Positions 1 through 7,462 of a stretch of DNA of 13,948 bases are shown here, piece after piece. The notes under the pieces were generated by a model. The model did no database searches. It saw only the letters and a program-made list of their open reading frames with translations, and was not told the origin of the DNA. This stretch comes from an uncultured Methylobacillus sp. (GTDB taxonomy: Bacteria > Pseudomonadota > Gammaproteobacteria > Burkholderiales > Methylophilaceae): assembly GCA_946478965.1 (NCBI GenBank), contig CAMLDQ010000054.1, positions 1-13,948 on the forward strand. The letters run 5' to 3'. The position numbers and the translations under genes are program-made. The stretch's first letter is position 1; every line of letters starts with the position of its first letter.

Positions 1-2411
1 GCGGCTATTCCGACGCCGGTATCGGCAATCTCGAAGCGCAAGCGGCCTGGGGAAGCGACCGCAACACTGAATGAAATCTGGCCATGGTCGGTGAACTTGA
101 CGGCATTTGCCAACAGGTTCAACAGTACCTGCCGCAGGCGCTTTTCGTCGGCACGAACCCATTCCGGCAAATCCGGTGCGATCTCGGCTTCGAATTTCAA
201 ATGCTTCATTTCCGTCCGAACCGAAATGATGCTGACGATCGTGCGCAGAAAACGGCCCAACGCCATGTCGCCGTAGGTCAGATCCAATTTTCCGGCATCG
301 ATCTTGGCGAATTCCAGGATGTCGTTGATCAGCATCAGGAGGTGTTCCCCGCTCTGCTGTATCACGTTCAACCCTTCGGTTTGTCGCTCGTCCAGATGCT
401 TGTTGCGGCGCATGATCTGGGCATAGCCGAGGATGCCGTTGAGCGGCGTACGCAGTTCGTGACTCATCTGCGCCAGGAACTGGCTGCGCAATTGCGCCAG
501 GCGCTGCGCTTCCGCAAGCGCTTCCTCGCGCGCGGCCTCGGTTGCCTTGCGGTCGCTGATATCGAATGCATAACCTACCGTTCCCAGCACCGTGCCATCA
601 TCATCCAGCACCGGCGCTTTGAAGGTTTCGATCCAGATCGCCCTGTTCTCATGAGCAATCTGCTCCTCAATCACTTTGCGCTGGAGCGTCGCCATGACTT
701 CGCGATCGTCAGCCTGGTAGGCCTGCGCCATCTCCCGCGGGAAGAAATCCAGGTCAGTCTTGCCCTGCATTTCTTCAACCGTACTGTTTCCCACAGAGGC
801 CACCGCCTGATTGACTGCCAGGAAACGGCTGTTGGTATCCTTGAGCCAGGTCATCATCGGCAGCATGTCGAGCAATGTCCGCATATAGCGCGTTTGCTGG
901 CGCAGCCCTGCCGTCTGCTCCTCCACCCGGTGTTCGAGGCTGAGATTCAGCGCCTGGATCTGTTCGCGGGAACGCAACAAGCGGCTGTTGGACAATTCCA
1001 GCAACCGGTGGGAACGGCGCAAGCGCAGCAGAAAATAGGCGGCGCCCACGAGGATCAGCATGCTGCTCGCCAGCACCGTCCACAACCAGCGCTGCTGCAA
1101 CTCATGCTGGCGCAGGGTGTAGGCCTGCTTTTCGTTGCTGCGCGTCAGTTCATCGATCTGCCGCTGGCGGCTTTCGTTCTGGTAGCGCGTGGTCAGCTCC
1201 AGTATCCGTTCGCTGGAGGCGTTGCGTTCGAACTGTTCCTTCAAGCGCAGTGCTTCGACAGAAGACTCATATGCCCGTTTCATATCGCCCGATTGCGCGT
1301 AAACCTCGGCTTTGCGGCGCATGCTCTCGCTGCTATAAAAAGGCGTGCCAATTTCCTTGGCCAGCGCATAGGCCCGCTCGATGTCCTGCCTTGCCTCGGC
1401 ATCGTGTCCCATCGCCTGCAGCCTAAGGCTCCGGGCGTTAAGGGAATACCATAATCCGATCTTGTTCGGGTAACGCTCATAGATATCGATAGCCTGATTC
1501 ACGGATTGCAACGCTTCGGCCTGTTGCCCTTGCGCCAGCTGTAACTCGCTCAGGCTGATCAGCGCGAACGCGACACCGGTCGGCGTATGAGCGGCACGAA
1601 ACAGGCGCAGCGCCTCCTGCACATCCGCCTTGCCCTCATTGCGGTCGCGCAAGACGGAAATCGCTCGCCCCAGGCCCACAAGCGCATAGGCTTCCAGAAT
1701 CTTCGATGGCACGGCATGCGCGAACTCGCGCATTTTTTTGTAATGCTGCAATCCATCTTCCAGCCGGTCGCTCTGGTCGAAGGAAACACCCAGGCATTGG
1801 TGGGCATAGGCCAGCGCCATCGGGTCACGGCTGCGCTTCGCAATTTCCATGGCCTGCACGCATAGCTCAACGGAATCGTTGACCTGCCCGATCCGGCGAT
1901 ACATCATGGCGCCCCGCAGCAGCGCTTCCCCCAGGATGTCCGGCTTGTTCAGCCCATCAACCAGCACCATGCTCTGCGTGCTTGCCTCGACCAATGCCTT
2001 GATGTCGCCCTGGTTGACCGCATTGGTCGCAATGTTGAGATAGGCTTCCGCCTGGCCGATGCGGTCGCCATTCTGTTGCGCAATCGACAGCGCCGCCTTG
2101 GCATCCCGGTCGGCCTGCTCGGCGTCGGCAAGATAGACTTCGGCACGCGACAGGAGGTTGAGAACGCGGGCCTGATCGGCCGGCGTCGCCTCGGCGGGCA
2201 ACGCCGCCTGTAGCCGCTTGGCTTCCTCGAAGGCGGCCTGGGCATCATTTTCGGCCAGAACCCTGGTGGTTGCCGCCTGCGCACGCCATTGCTCCAGCTT
2301 GCTCTCGGCATGTACCGGCATCGTTATCCCGCAGCACAGCAGGGCCGCCGACAGCATGACCACTGCCCTGCAGCTGCCTATCGCCATTAACGGGTGAGAA
2401 TGCTTCGCCAT
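1..2411 (-). CDS. Membrane-bound sensor histidine kinase with TPR-like N-terminal region and PAS domain (partial, C-terminus beyond the left edge)
   Basis: This is an open frame of about 803 codons with no stop before the window edge. The ATG at 2411 has GGGAG six bases upstream. A signal or anchor segment (residues about 15-35) is followed by a long alpha-helical, Ala-rich TPR-like region (about 40-400), a predicted coiled coil, a transmembrane segment (about 442-463), a PAS/PAC domain (about 505-620), and the kinase core. The H-box reads MSHELRTPLNG with His651 as the expected phosphate acceptor; the N-box contains Asn769 in LLANAVKF; the G1 box DTGVGI contains Asp797. The cut comes just after G1, so a fused receiver domain cannot be excluded. 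By family knowledge it autophosphorylates in response to a signal sensed by the periplasmic TPR part or the cytoplasmic PAS. It lies 52 bp downstream of a TonB-dependent receptor gene on the same strand, so it may be co-transcribed with it. The ligand and the cognate regulator are unknown. Confidence 0.93.
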   Translation of the reverse strand, partial: MAKHSHPLMAIGSCRAVVMLSAALLCCGITMPVHAESKLEQWRAQAATTRVLAENDAQAAFEEAKRLQAALPAEATPADQARVLNLLSRAEVYLADAEQADRDAKAALSIAQQNGDRIGQAEAYLNIATNAVNQGDIKALVEASTQSMVLVDGLNKPDILGEALLRGAMMYRRIGQVNDSVELCVQAMEIAKRSRDPMALAYAHQCLGVSFDQSDRLEDGLQHYKKMREFAHAVPSKILEAYALVGLGRAISVLRDRNEGKADVQEALRLFRAAHTPTGVAFALISLSELQLAQGQQAEALQSVNQAIDIYERYPNKIGLWYSLNARSLRLQAMGHDAEARQDIERAYALAKEIGTPFYSSESMRRKAEVYAQSGDMKRAYESSVEALRLKEQFERNASSERILELTTRYQNESRQRQIDELTRSNEKQAYTLRQHELQQRWLWTVLASSMLILVGAAYFLLRLRRSHRLLELSNSRLLRSREQIQALNLSLEHRVEEQTAGLRQQTRYMRTLLDMLPMMTWLKDTNSRFLAVNQAVASVGNSTVEEMQGKTDLDFFPREMAQAYQADDREVMATLQRKVIEEQIAHENRAIWIETFKAPVLDDDGTVLGTVGYAFDISDRKATEAAREEALAEAQRLAQLRSQFLAQMSHELRTPLNGILGYAQIMRRNKHLDERQTEGLNVIQQSGEHLLMLINDILEFAKIDAGKLDLTYGDMALGRFLRTIVSIISVRTEMKHLKFEAEIAPDLPEWVRADEKRLRQVLLNLLANAVKFTDHGQISFSVAVASPGRLRFEIADTGVGIA

Positions 2412-2463
2412 GCCATCTCCCGGCCTGGATTGCAAAGTATCCGCGCGGAACGCCTCGCGGACA

Positions 2464-5022
2464 TCAAAAACGGATGGTCATGACCGCGCTGACCTGAACA
2501 TCGTTCAGCCATGTGGTTTGCGGCCTCGTTTCTTTCCCATAATACGAAGTACGCTTCGTGTGGAGCAAGTTCGCCCCTTCGATAGCAAAGGAGATACGAT
2601 CGGTCACACGATAGCTTACCGACCCATCCAGCCAGCCGTAGGCGGCAACGTAGACGGGAATACCGCTGCTCAGTCCGGCTAAATACCTGCTACGCCAATT
2701 GTAGGCGAGGCGCGCCGAAAGCGGTCCTTTTTCATACATGCCAATCAGGTTGTAACTATCACGGGAAAGCCCGGCCAGGGGCAATTCGCTATCCTCGACA
2801 CGGCTGTCGATATAAGTGTAGTTGGCCTGCAGTCCCAACCCGCTCAGCCAGCCCGGCAGGAAATCGTAGAACTGCTGGTAGCCGAATTCGGCGCCGCGGA
2901 TTTTCGACGCCCCGGTGTTGTAGGGGCGCGTCACCTGATAGGTGACGCCGCCGTAGTTTTCGGCATTGGCCGCATTGGAGATAAATCCGTCGACGTTTTT
3001 GGCGAAACCGGTCAGGTAAACCGAGGTGGTCTTGCTGATATATTTTTCCAGTGCAATGTCGAAATTGTCGGCACGCATCGGACGCAACTCCGGGTTGCCG
3101 GCAAAATTGGCGTTGGGGTTGGTCGGCTGTGCGAGATTCAGGGTAAGCGATGGCGAAAGCTGGTTGAAATCCGGCCGCGTGACGGTTTTTGAAGCCGCTC
3201 CGCGCAGATACAGCCCCGGCATCAGTTGATAGCGCAGATTGATGCTGGGCAGCGTGTCGACATAGGCATGGTCCATGTCCAGCGGCTGCGCGGTTGCGTT
3301 GCTGCTTCCCTGGTATCCGTGCAAGGCATCTTCGGTACGCACCACGCGTACCCCGATATTGCCCTGCAGCGGCAGCACGGCCGATTTGAGCGTAGCCATG
3401 AGATAGGCCGAATGGGTATCTTCGTCTATGCTCCAGGTGCCGAGAGGATTGCTGCTCGGCAGGGCCGAGGTGATGCCGAGCAGCTGGCGCAAGGTCAGGA
3501 TGCTGCGGGCCAGATCGGGGTCGCCGATCAGGTAGCTGCTGCCAAGCAGCCGGCCGTAGGGGTTGGCGATCACGGCACCGGCGGCATTGGCGGCCGCGGT
3601 CGACGGGAAGTCCCCAATCTGGCCGCGTCCGTCATCGGCATGACGCTGGGCATAGCGCACGCCGGCGGACAGCATGTCGAGCAAGGGGCCGGAAACCTGG
3701 TAGTCCCCGTCAAACTGCAGCGCTGTCATGCGGCCATCAAACGGCACCGTCGAGTACCAGGCACTCGCCGTCGTGAAATTGCCGAGGCTGGAAAGGCTGG
3801 CGCTCGCCAGGCTGGCGGTGGCATTGTCTCCGGAAACATTATGGGTAAACCCGGTCGCGGTGGCACCGCTCAGATTGAGCGCGGCAAACGTCAACAGGCT
3901 GTGGCTGCGGGTATAGCTCAGATCGCTTTTTAGCGTCAGCGCGTCGCCCACCCAGTTGCCGCCCACGGCGACCTGCACGTCGCGATCCACGGAATCGCGC
4001 GCCTGCCCCGTCGTGTTGATGTTCGCCCCGGCCCAGGTCACGCTTGCCGCGTCGCTGCTGCCGGGGAACAGCACGATGTTGCTGGCGGCGCCGGAATTGG
4101 CGATGGTCAGCACGCCCGCATCCTCGATCGTTTTGAATTGCGCGTAATGCGTCTCGGCATACAGCTCCAGGCGCTCCGTCGGCCGCCATTGCAAAATGAG
4201 ATCGGCGCCGATGCGTTCGCGCTCGCCGACGTTGGTCACCTGGGTCAGGCTGGTCGGCAGCGAAACGCCGCCCGAAGTGGTGGTGCCGGAAGTCGTGTAC
4301 TCCTCACGGTAGGCGCGTTTCTGGTAGCCGAAACTCAGCAGCGCACCCACTTCACCGATACTGGCTTGCCCACGGTCGCTTGCCAGCAACGTGAACTGGG
4401 GCTTTGTTTCGTCCGCCATGTTGCCCCGCGTCGCGCCTGCCTTGACGATGACCTCGCGCCCCGGAAAGTCGAATGGGTGACGCGTGCGCAGATCGACCAG
4501 CCCACCCAGGCCGCCTTCGATCTGCCCGGCGGACGAAGTCTTGTAGACGTCAATGGCCGAAACCAGCTCCGATGAGACATCACCGAAATTGAAGGTGCGT
4601 CCACGCCCTGCGGTAAAGATTTCACGTCCATTGACCAGGGTTTCCACCATGGGCAGGCCACGGATGGTGATACCGGGCGTATTGACGGCATTGTTAGTCG
4701 CGTAATTGTTGGTCTGGGAGGAAAAGCTTTCGCCACGGTCGCGTGCAATCTGCACGCCCGTGATGCGTTGCATGGCCTCGGCCAGGCTGAAATCGGGAAG
4801 CTTCAGGATGTCATCGGCGACAACGCTATCCACGATTTCCAGATGATCTCGCTTGATTTCCTGCGCAGTCGCAAGGCTGGCGCGCTTGCCGATTACGACG
4901 ATAGGTTCGGCAATATCCCCAGAAAGATCGGCCTCGTCCGCCACCGGGTCGGCATAAGCACTCTCTCGCGGAACAAACATCCCCAGGAAATACACGAGCA
5001 GAAGGAAATTTCTTATCCGCAT
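2464..5022 (-). CDS. TonB-dependent outer-membrane receptor
   Basis: The protein has 852 residues, typical for a TonB-dependent transporter. A signal peptide (1-24, cleavage after SAYA) is followed by a TonB-box-like stretch EPIVVIGKR (39-47), a plug domain starting near LKLPDFSLAEAMQRITGVQI and continuing to about residue 180, and a 22-strand-type barrel rich in alternating aromatic residues. Receptor hallmarks include NPELRPMRADNFDIALEKY and a terminal Phe (VMTIRF) for BAM-dependent assembly. There is no N-terminal STN signalling domain. The style resembles the TonB-Xanth-Caul type of large receptors. It would move a scarce large ligand across the outer membrane using TonB energy. The substrate is not evident: siderophore, carbohydrate and metal chelate are all possible. 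The start at 5022 has no close Shine-Dalgarno; a GGAG lies about 16 bases upstream inside a small hairpin, and no upstream in-frame start was seen. The sensor kinase gene follows 52 bp downstream. Confidence 0.95.
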   Translation of the reverse strand: MRIRNFLLLVYFLGMFVPRESAYADPVADEADLSGDIAEPIVVIGKRASLATAQEIKRDHLEIVDSVVADDILKLPDFSLAEAMQRITGVQIARDRGESFSSQTNNYATNNAVNTPGITIRGLPMVETLVNGREIFTAGRGRTFNFGDVSSELVSAIDVYKTSSAGQIEGGLGGLVDLRTRHPFDFPGREVIVKAGATRGNMADETKPQFTLLASDRGQASIGEVGALLSFGYQKRAYREEYTTSGTTTSGGVSLPTSLTQVTNVGERERIGADLILQWRPTERLELYAETHYAQFKTIEDAGVLTIANSGAASNIVLFPGSSDAASVTWAGANINTTGQARDSVDRDVQVAVGGNWVGDALTLKSDLSYTRSHSLLTFAALNLSGATATGFTHNVSGDNATASLASASLSSLGNFTTASAWYSTVPFDGRMTALQFDGDYQVSGPLLDMLSAGVRYAQRHADDGRGQIGDFPSTAAANAAGAVIANPYGRLLGSSYLIGDPDLARSILTLRQLLGITSALPSSNPLGTWSIDEDTHSAYLMATLKSAVLPLQGNIGVRVVRTEDALHGYQGSSNATAQPLDMDHAYVDTLPSINLRYQLMPGLYLRGAASKTVTRPDFNQLSPSLTLNLAQPTNPNANFAGNPELRPMRADNFDIALEKYISKTTSVYLTGFAKNVDGFISNAANAENYGGVTYQVTRPYNTGASKIRGAEFGYQQFYDFLPGWLSGLGLQANYTYIDSRVEDSELPLAGLSRDSYNLIGMYEKGPLSARLAYNWRSRYLAGLSSGIPVYVAAYGWLDGSVSYRVTDRISFAIEGANLLHTKRTSYYGKETRPQTTWLNDVQVSAVMTIRF

Positions 5023-5032
5023 CGCATTTTTG

Positions 5033-5079
5033 GCTTGTCTCCAAGCTCCCCAGCATCACCCTCCGGAAACAGCATCCGG
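5033..5079 (-). promoter_or_regulatory. Possible structured leader upstream of the TonB receptor
   Basis: Two small perfect stem-loops lie just ahead of the receptor start, read on the minus strand: CCGGA/TCCGG with a 7-base loop (5063-5079), and GCTTG-GAGA-CAAGC (5033-5046), which has a GNRA-type loop. The only SD-like GGAG before the gene overlaps the second hairpin. This suggests, but does not prove, translational control. The rest of the 179-bp gap (5023-5201) also contains a short TGTAT-ACGAA-ATACA inverted repeat near 5101-5115; I see no convincing promoter. Confidence 0.2.
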
Positions 5080-5201
5080 CGAGGAGTTTTGACGGCATCC
5101 TGTATACGAAATACAAGACGTCACTTTTATTAAGGCTATTCTAATCCGATTGGTAGTGCCGGGAACGATTTTTATCTGAATAGCATAACAACACGCAATG
5201 G

Positions 5202-5687
5202 CTAGAAGAGCGTTCTCGCCGCTTCCAACCTGTCCTTGAAATAGCCCGAAACCAGAGTATCGGCGCGGATTTTGCCGTTTCGACTGGGCGCGTGCACGAA
5301 GCGCCCTTCACCGATATAAATGCCGACGTGGGAGTAGGCGTGACCGTTGGTATTGAAGAATACGAGATCGCCGGGATGCAGCTGATCGATCCGGATCACT
5401 TTGGCAGCGCGCGCGATCAGCGCGGCGTTATGAGGCAGCACGATACCTGCCGCTTGCGCGTAGACATAGCTGACCAGGCCGCTGCAATCCAGGCCGGTAT
5501 CGGGATGGCTCCCCCCGAATTTGTAGTCGCGGTCCAGAAGGTCCAGGGTGAAGAGTACAACTTCATTGCGCTGATCGGCATGCGCATCGGATGCGGGCGT
5601 CATCGGTTGGTGGGCGCAAGCACCCAGCAGCACGGCGCTCAAGAGCCAGAAGCGAAAACAGAAAATCAACCGGCCCGAGCTGTTCAT
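5202..5687 (-). CDS. NlpC/P60-family lipoprotein, probable cell-wall endopeptidase
   Basis: The protein is 161 residues with an N-terminal lipoprotein signal whose lipobox is LGAC (acylated Cys24). The NlpC/P60 fold then has nucleophile Cys68 in LDCSGLVSY, His120 in SHVGIYIGEG and His132 in FVHAP, plus the family's PGDLVFF stretch. Such enzymes cut peptidoglycan stem peptides, usually at a D-Glu to diamino-acid bond, from the outer-membrane inner face. I chose the ATG at 5687 because a longer in-frame TTG start at 5717 lies inside a terminator hairpin and would add ten residues before an already complete signal sequence. GGTGTGG sits about eight bases before 5687. The gene follows pqqA on the same strand, but the terminator between them implies its own weak promoter or readthrough. 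The cell-wall role seems unrelated to PQQ. Confidence 0.92.
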   Translation of the reverse strand: MNSSGRLIFCFRFWLLSAVLLGACAHQPMTPASDAHADQRNEVVLFTLDLLDRDYKFGGSHPDTGLDCSGLVSYVYAQAAGIVLPHNAALIARAAKVIRIDQLHPGDLVFFNTNGHAYSHVGIYIGEGRFVHAPSRNGKIRADTLVSGYFKDRLEAARTLF

Positions 5688-5712
5688 GAATGACCACACC
5701 GGCCCAGCATAA

Positions 5713-5744
5713 AGCAAAACGGCACCCGAAGGTGCCGTTTTGCT
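5713..5744 (-). terminator. Rho-independent terminator after pqqA
   Basis: A perfect 14-bp inverted repeat encloses a TTCG loop closed by C-G (read on the minus strand, AGCAAAACGGCACC then TTCG then the complement). The stem's 3' side ends in CGTTTTGCTTTAT, giving a U-rich tail. It begins 17 bp after the pqqA stop codon. The A/T-rich stem base makes it potentially bidirectional. It should end the mxaRSACKL-pqqA transcript or attenuate entry into the NlpC/P60 gene. Confidence 0.9.
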
Positions 5745-5761
5745 GTCGATTCCGTATCGTC

Positions 5762-5833
5762 TTAGCGATTGCAGACGTACATCGTGACTTCAAAACCAAA
5801 ACGCATTTCAGTAGCTTCGGGCTTGGTCCACAT
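5762..5833 (-). CDS. pqqA: PqqA, precursor peptide of pyrroloquinoline quinone
   Basis: This 23-residue gene starts MWTKPEATEMRF and ends GFEVTMYVCNR. The family signature is clear: N-terminal MW-KP, the R-x-G-x-E-V-T-x-Y core, and a C-terminal NR. Glu15 and Tyr19, spaced E-x3-Y, are the two side chains that the radical SAM enzyme PqqE, with the chaperone PqqD, joins to start PQQ synthesis; the remainder is trimmed by proteases and processed by PqqB and PqqC. AAGGAG lies six bases before the ATG, a strong ribosome site. The gene stands alone: no pqqB, C, D or E is in the window, so the enzymes must be encoded elsewhere. It lies 130 bp downstream of mxaL on the same strand and is closed by a strong terminator. 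Its location beside methanol dehydrogenase assembly genes fits the need for PQQ as cofactor. It may be one of several pqqA copies, as found in some methylotrophs. Confidence 0.95.
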   Translation of the reverse strand: MWTKPEATEMRFGFEVTMYVCNR

Positions 5834-5925
5834 GATGTTCTCCTTGAATTGGGTCAGTATGTGCAATTGCTTGCTGGTACGGTTCGAAGCTTACCTCGCC
5901 CTCTGTCGAAAAGATTGCACGGAAA

Positions 5926-5956
5926 CATGAATCATGGCTCATGATTTTCATGAATC
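5926..5956. repeat. Nested CATGA repeats between mxaL and pqqA
   Basis: An inverted repeat AATCATG-GCT-CATGATT (5930-5946) lies inside a pair of direct CATGAATC repeats (5926-5933 and 5949-5956). It falls 8-38 bp after the mxaL stop and about 95 bp before pqqA. It could be a weak hairpin, an mRNA processing site or an operator for pqqA; no U-tract follows, so I do not call it a terminator. The rest of 5834-5925 shows no clear promoter. Confidence 0.35.
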
Positions 5957-5963
5957 CTCGCCG

Positions 5964-6929
5964 TCATACCCTTCGCTTTTCGCGCCACAGGGCGCTCGCG
6001 TGAGGCAGAAACGTGGCCAGCACCAGCAGGCCTGCCAGCGAAAGATAAATCCAGCTTGCCGAATATGCGGTCGATATCCTGGCTGCCGGCTTCTGCGCTT
6101 GAACGAAATCGTAAAACTTCGGGGTATCCGCCCCTTCGATATAGTGCGCCTTGATCTCGGCAGCCAGGGATTTCAGGTAGCCGCTGTCAAGCTGGGACAG
6201 ATAGCGATCGAACTCCGCATAAGCCACTGGCGGGTCGGGCTCGTCCTTGCTGGTATCGCTGTATTTGTCGCCAATCGCACCGGCGGAATTTTCCTTGGTA
6301 TCCGAGGACCAATAGCCCACCCACTTGTTGCTGGAATTGAAACGAGGAATCGGTACCGGCTGATGCCCGCCCACACCGACGAACAGCACATGGGGGCCGA
6401 TCTGGACGTCGGCCAAATCCAGCTTGTTGATGGCGTTGACTTTCGGCGCCTCCTCGCCATCGGTAAAGAACAGCAGCTGGGCGGGAACATTCAGCGAGTC
6501 GAATACGGCAGCGGCTGACTTGATGCCGAAACTCAACCGGCTGTTGCCGTGCCAGGACATGCGCCATTCAAGATGATCGATCGTATCGGTAATCGCATCA
6601 TAATTCGCGCAGACCTCCAGCGGCGTCAGCAGCAAGCCGACGTTCTCGGCGGCAAACACGCCAAGACTGACATAAGTCCCGCAAGGCGAGGTTTCGACGA
6701 TTTTCCTCATCAGATGGCGCGTGTAGGCCATGCGGCTGACGTTCCTGCCGTCCAGCCGCATGTCCTCGGCGTTCATGCTCTGGGTCACGTCCGCGAGCAG
6801 CAGGTAATTGTGAACCTCCTGCTCCAACTGGATTTTCGGTTTTACCAGGGCCAGCAACAGCAGCAGCAACGCGCCGGCCAGCAATGCCGTTTCGTGATAA
6901 TCCCGAAGCCGGGTCAGAAAGTTCTTCAT
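5964..6929 (-). CDS. mxaL: MxaL, VWA-domain membrane protein of methanol dehydrogenase maturation
   Basis: The protein has 321 residues, with a transmembrane segment at about 14-30, a periplasmic von Willebrand A domain (about 40-250) and a second transmembrane segment at about 288-308 followed by a basic tail. The metal-site motif is DVTQSM (Asp47, Thr49, Ser51), a DxTxS variant of the usual DxSxS; a later FFTDGEE supplies the conserved Asp strand. MxaL, with MxaA and MxaK, is known to be needed for calcium insertion into PQQ methanol dehydrogenase in the periplasm. Its ATG overlaps the mxaK stop by four bases (ATGA), showing translational coupling. The identification rests on the VWA architecture plus the exact R-S-A-C-K-L gene order; taken alone it would be only a VWA protein. 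Confidence 0.88.
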   Translation of the reverse strand: MKNFLTRLRDYHETALLAGALLLLLLALVKPKIQLEQEVHNYLLLADVTQSMNAEDMRLDGRNVSRMAYTRHLMRKIVETSPCGTYVSLGVFAAENVGLLLTPLEVCANYDAITDTIDHLEWRMSWHGNSRLSFGIKSAAAVFDSLNVPAQLLFFTDGEEAPKVNAINKLDLADVQIGPHVLFVGVGGHQPVPIPRFNSSNKWVGYWSSDTKENSAGAIGDKYSDTSKDEPDPPVAYAEFDRYLSQLDSGYLKSLAAEIKAHYIEGADTPKFYDFVQAQKPAARISTAYSASWIYLSLAGLLVLATFLPHASALWREKRRV

Positions 6930-7462
6930 GGCATGCCGATCGGAAGGTTGCTGAGCTCCATGCCAGACTGCTCTCTGGAGCCAGGCTTGGTATCCTGCGG
7001 AAGAACGGACAGCAGCAGGCTCAGGTTGAATTTCGCTACGGAGGCTGACGGATTCAGCCGCAACGACTGCTCGTAGGCCACCCTGGCTTGCGAGAAATCA
7101 TATCTGGCCTCGTCCTTGAGGGAACCGTCGTCGTTCACCCGACGCTGCAAGCCGGACAGGAAGAGATTGTTGCCGATGTTGAACTGCAAGCGCGCTTGCC
7201 GCATGGGATCGATGGCTGTTTCCAACAGTTGGCTATAGCTCTGCACGGCATGTTTGTAATCCTGCGCATTGCCCAGCGCATAAGCGGCCGAGAATTTGGA
7301 TTGATACGGATAGGCCTCTTCCGCGACCACTCGCCCGGCGGCCAGCGCTTGATTGATCCTGCCGATTGTCCAGCATTGGTAGGCTTCATAGCCAGTGCCC
7401 ACGGTGCCGACGAAGATGAGGAGGCACAGCGCGGCATTGATGCGTTTTATACGGTTTCCCAT
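6926..7462 (-). CDS. mxaK: MxaK, membrane-anchored TPR-like protein of methanol dehydrogenase maturation
   Basis: The protein has 178 residues with one transmembrane anchor (about 9-27) and a periplasmic helical region. Two TPR-like helix pairs are visible: FSAAYALGNAQDYKHAVQSY near residues 57-76, and RVAYEQSLRLNPSASVAKFN near 126-145. This is the pattern of MxaK, which works with MxaA and MxaL in loading calcium into the PQQ enzyme. Its start lies 16 bp inside the end of mxaC, and its stop overlaps the mxaL start by four bases, so it is surely part of the same operon. Sequence alone would give only a TPR-like membrane protein; gene order supplies the name. Confidence 0.85.
   Translation of the reverse strand: MGNRIKRINAALCLLIFVGTVGTGYEAYQCWTIGRINQALAAGRVVAEEAYPYQSKFSAAYALGNAQDYKHAVQSYSQLLETAIDPMRQARLQFNIGNNLFLSGLQRRVNDDGSLKDEARYDFSQARVAYEQSLRLNPSASVAKFNLSLLLSVLPQDTKPGSREQSGMELSNLPIGMP

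Noticed and set aside
84..1454. Long plus-strand open frame of 456 codons at the left
   Set aside because: It is the antisense shadow of the histidine kinase, whose minus frame carries the H, N and G1 boxes in order.
2440..2461. Hairpin TCCGCG/CGCGGA between the TonB receptor and the kinase
   Set aside because: Only six base pairs, a ten-base loop and no U-tract, so not a convincing terminator; it does not argue against co-transcription.
3226..3933. 235-codon plus-strand frame inside the TonB receptor
   Set aside because: Composition is of a shadow frame (His/Gln/Gly-rich, no motif), and the opposite strand is a clear receptor.
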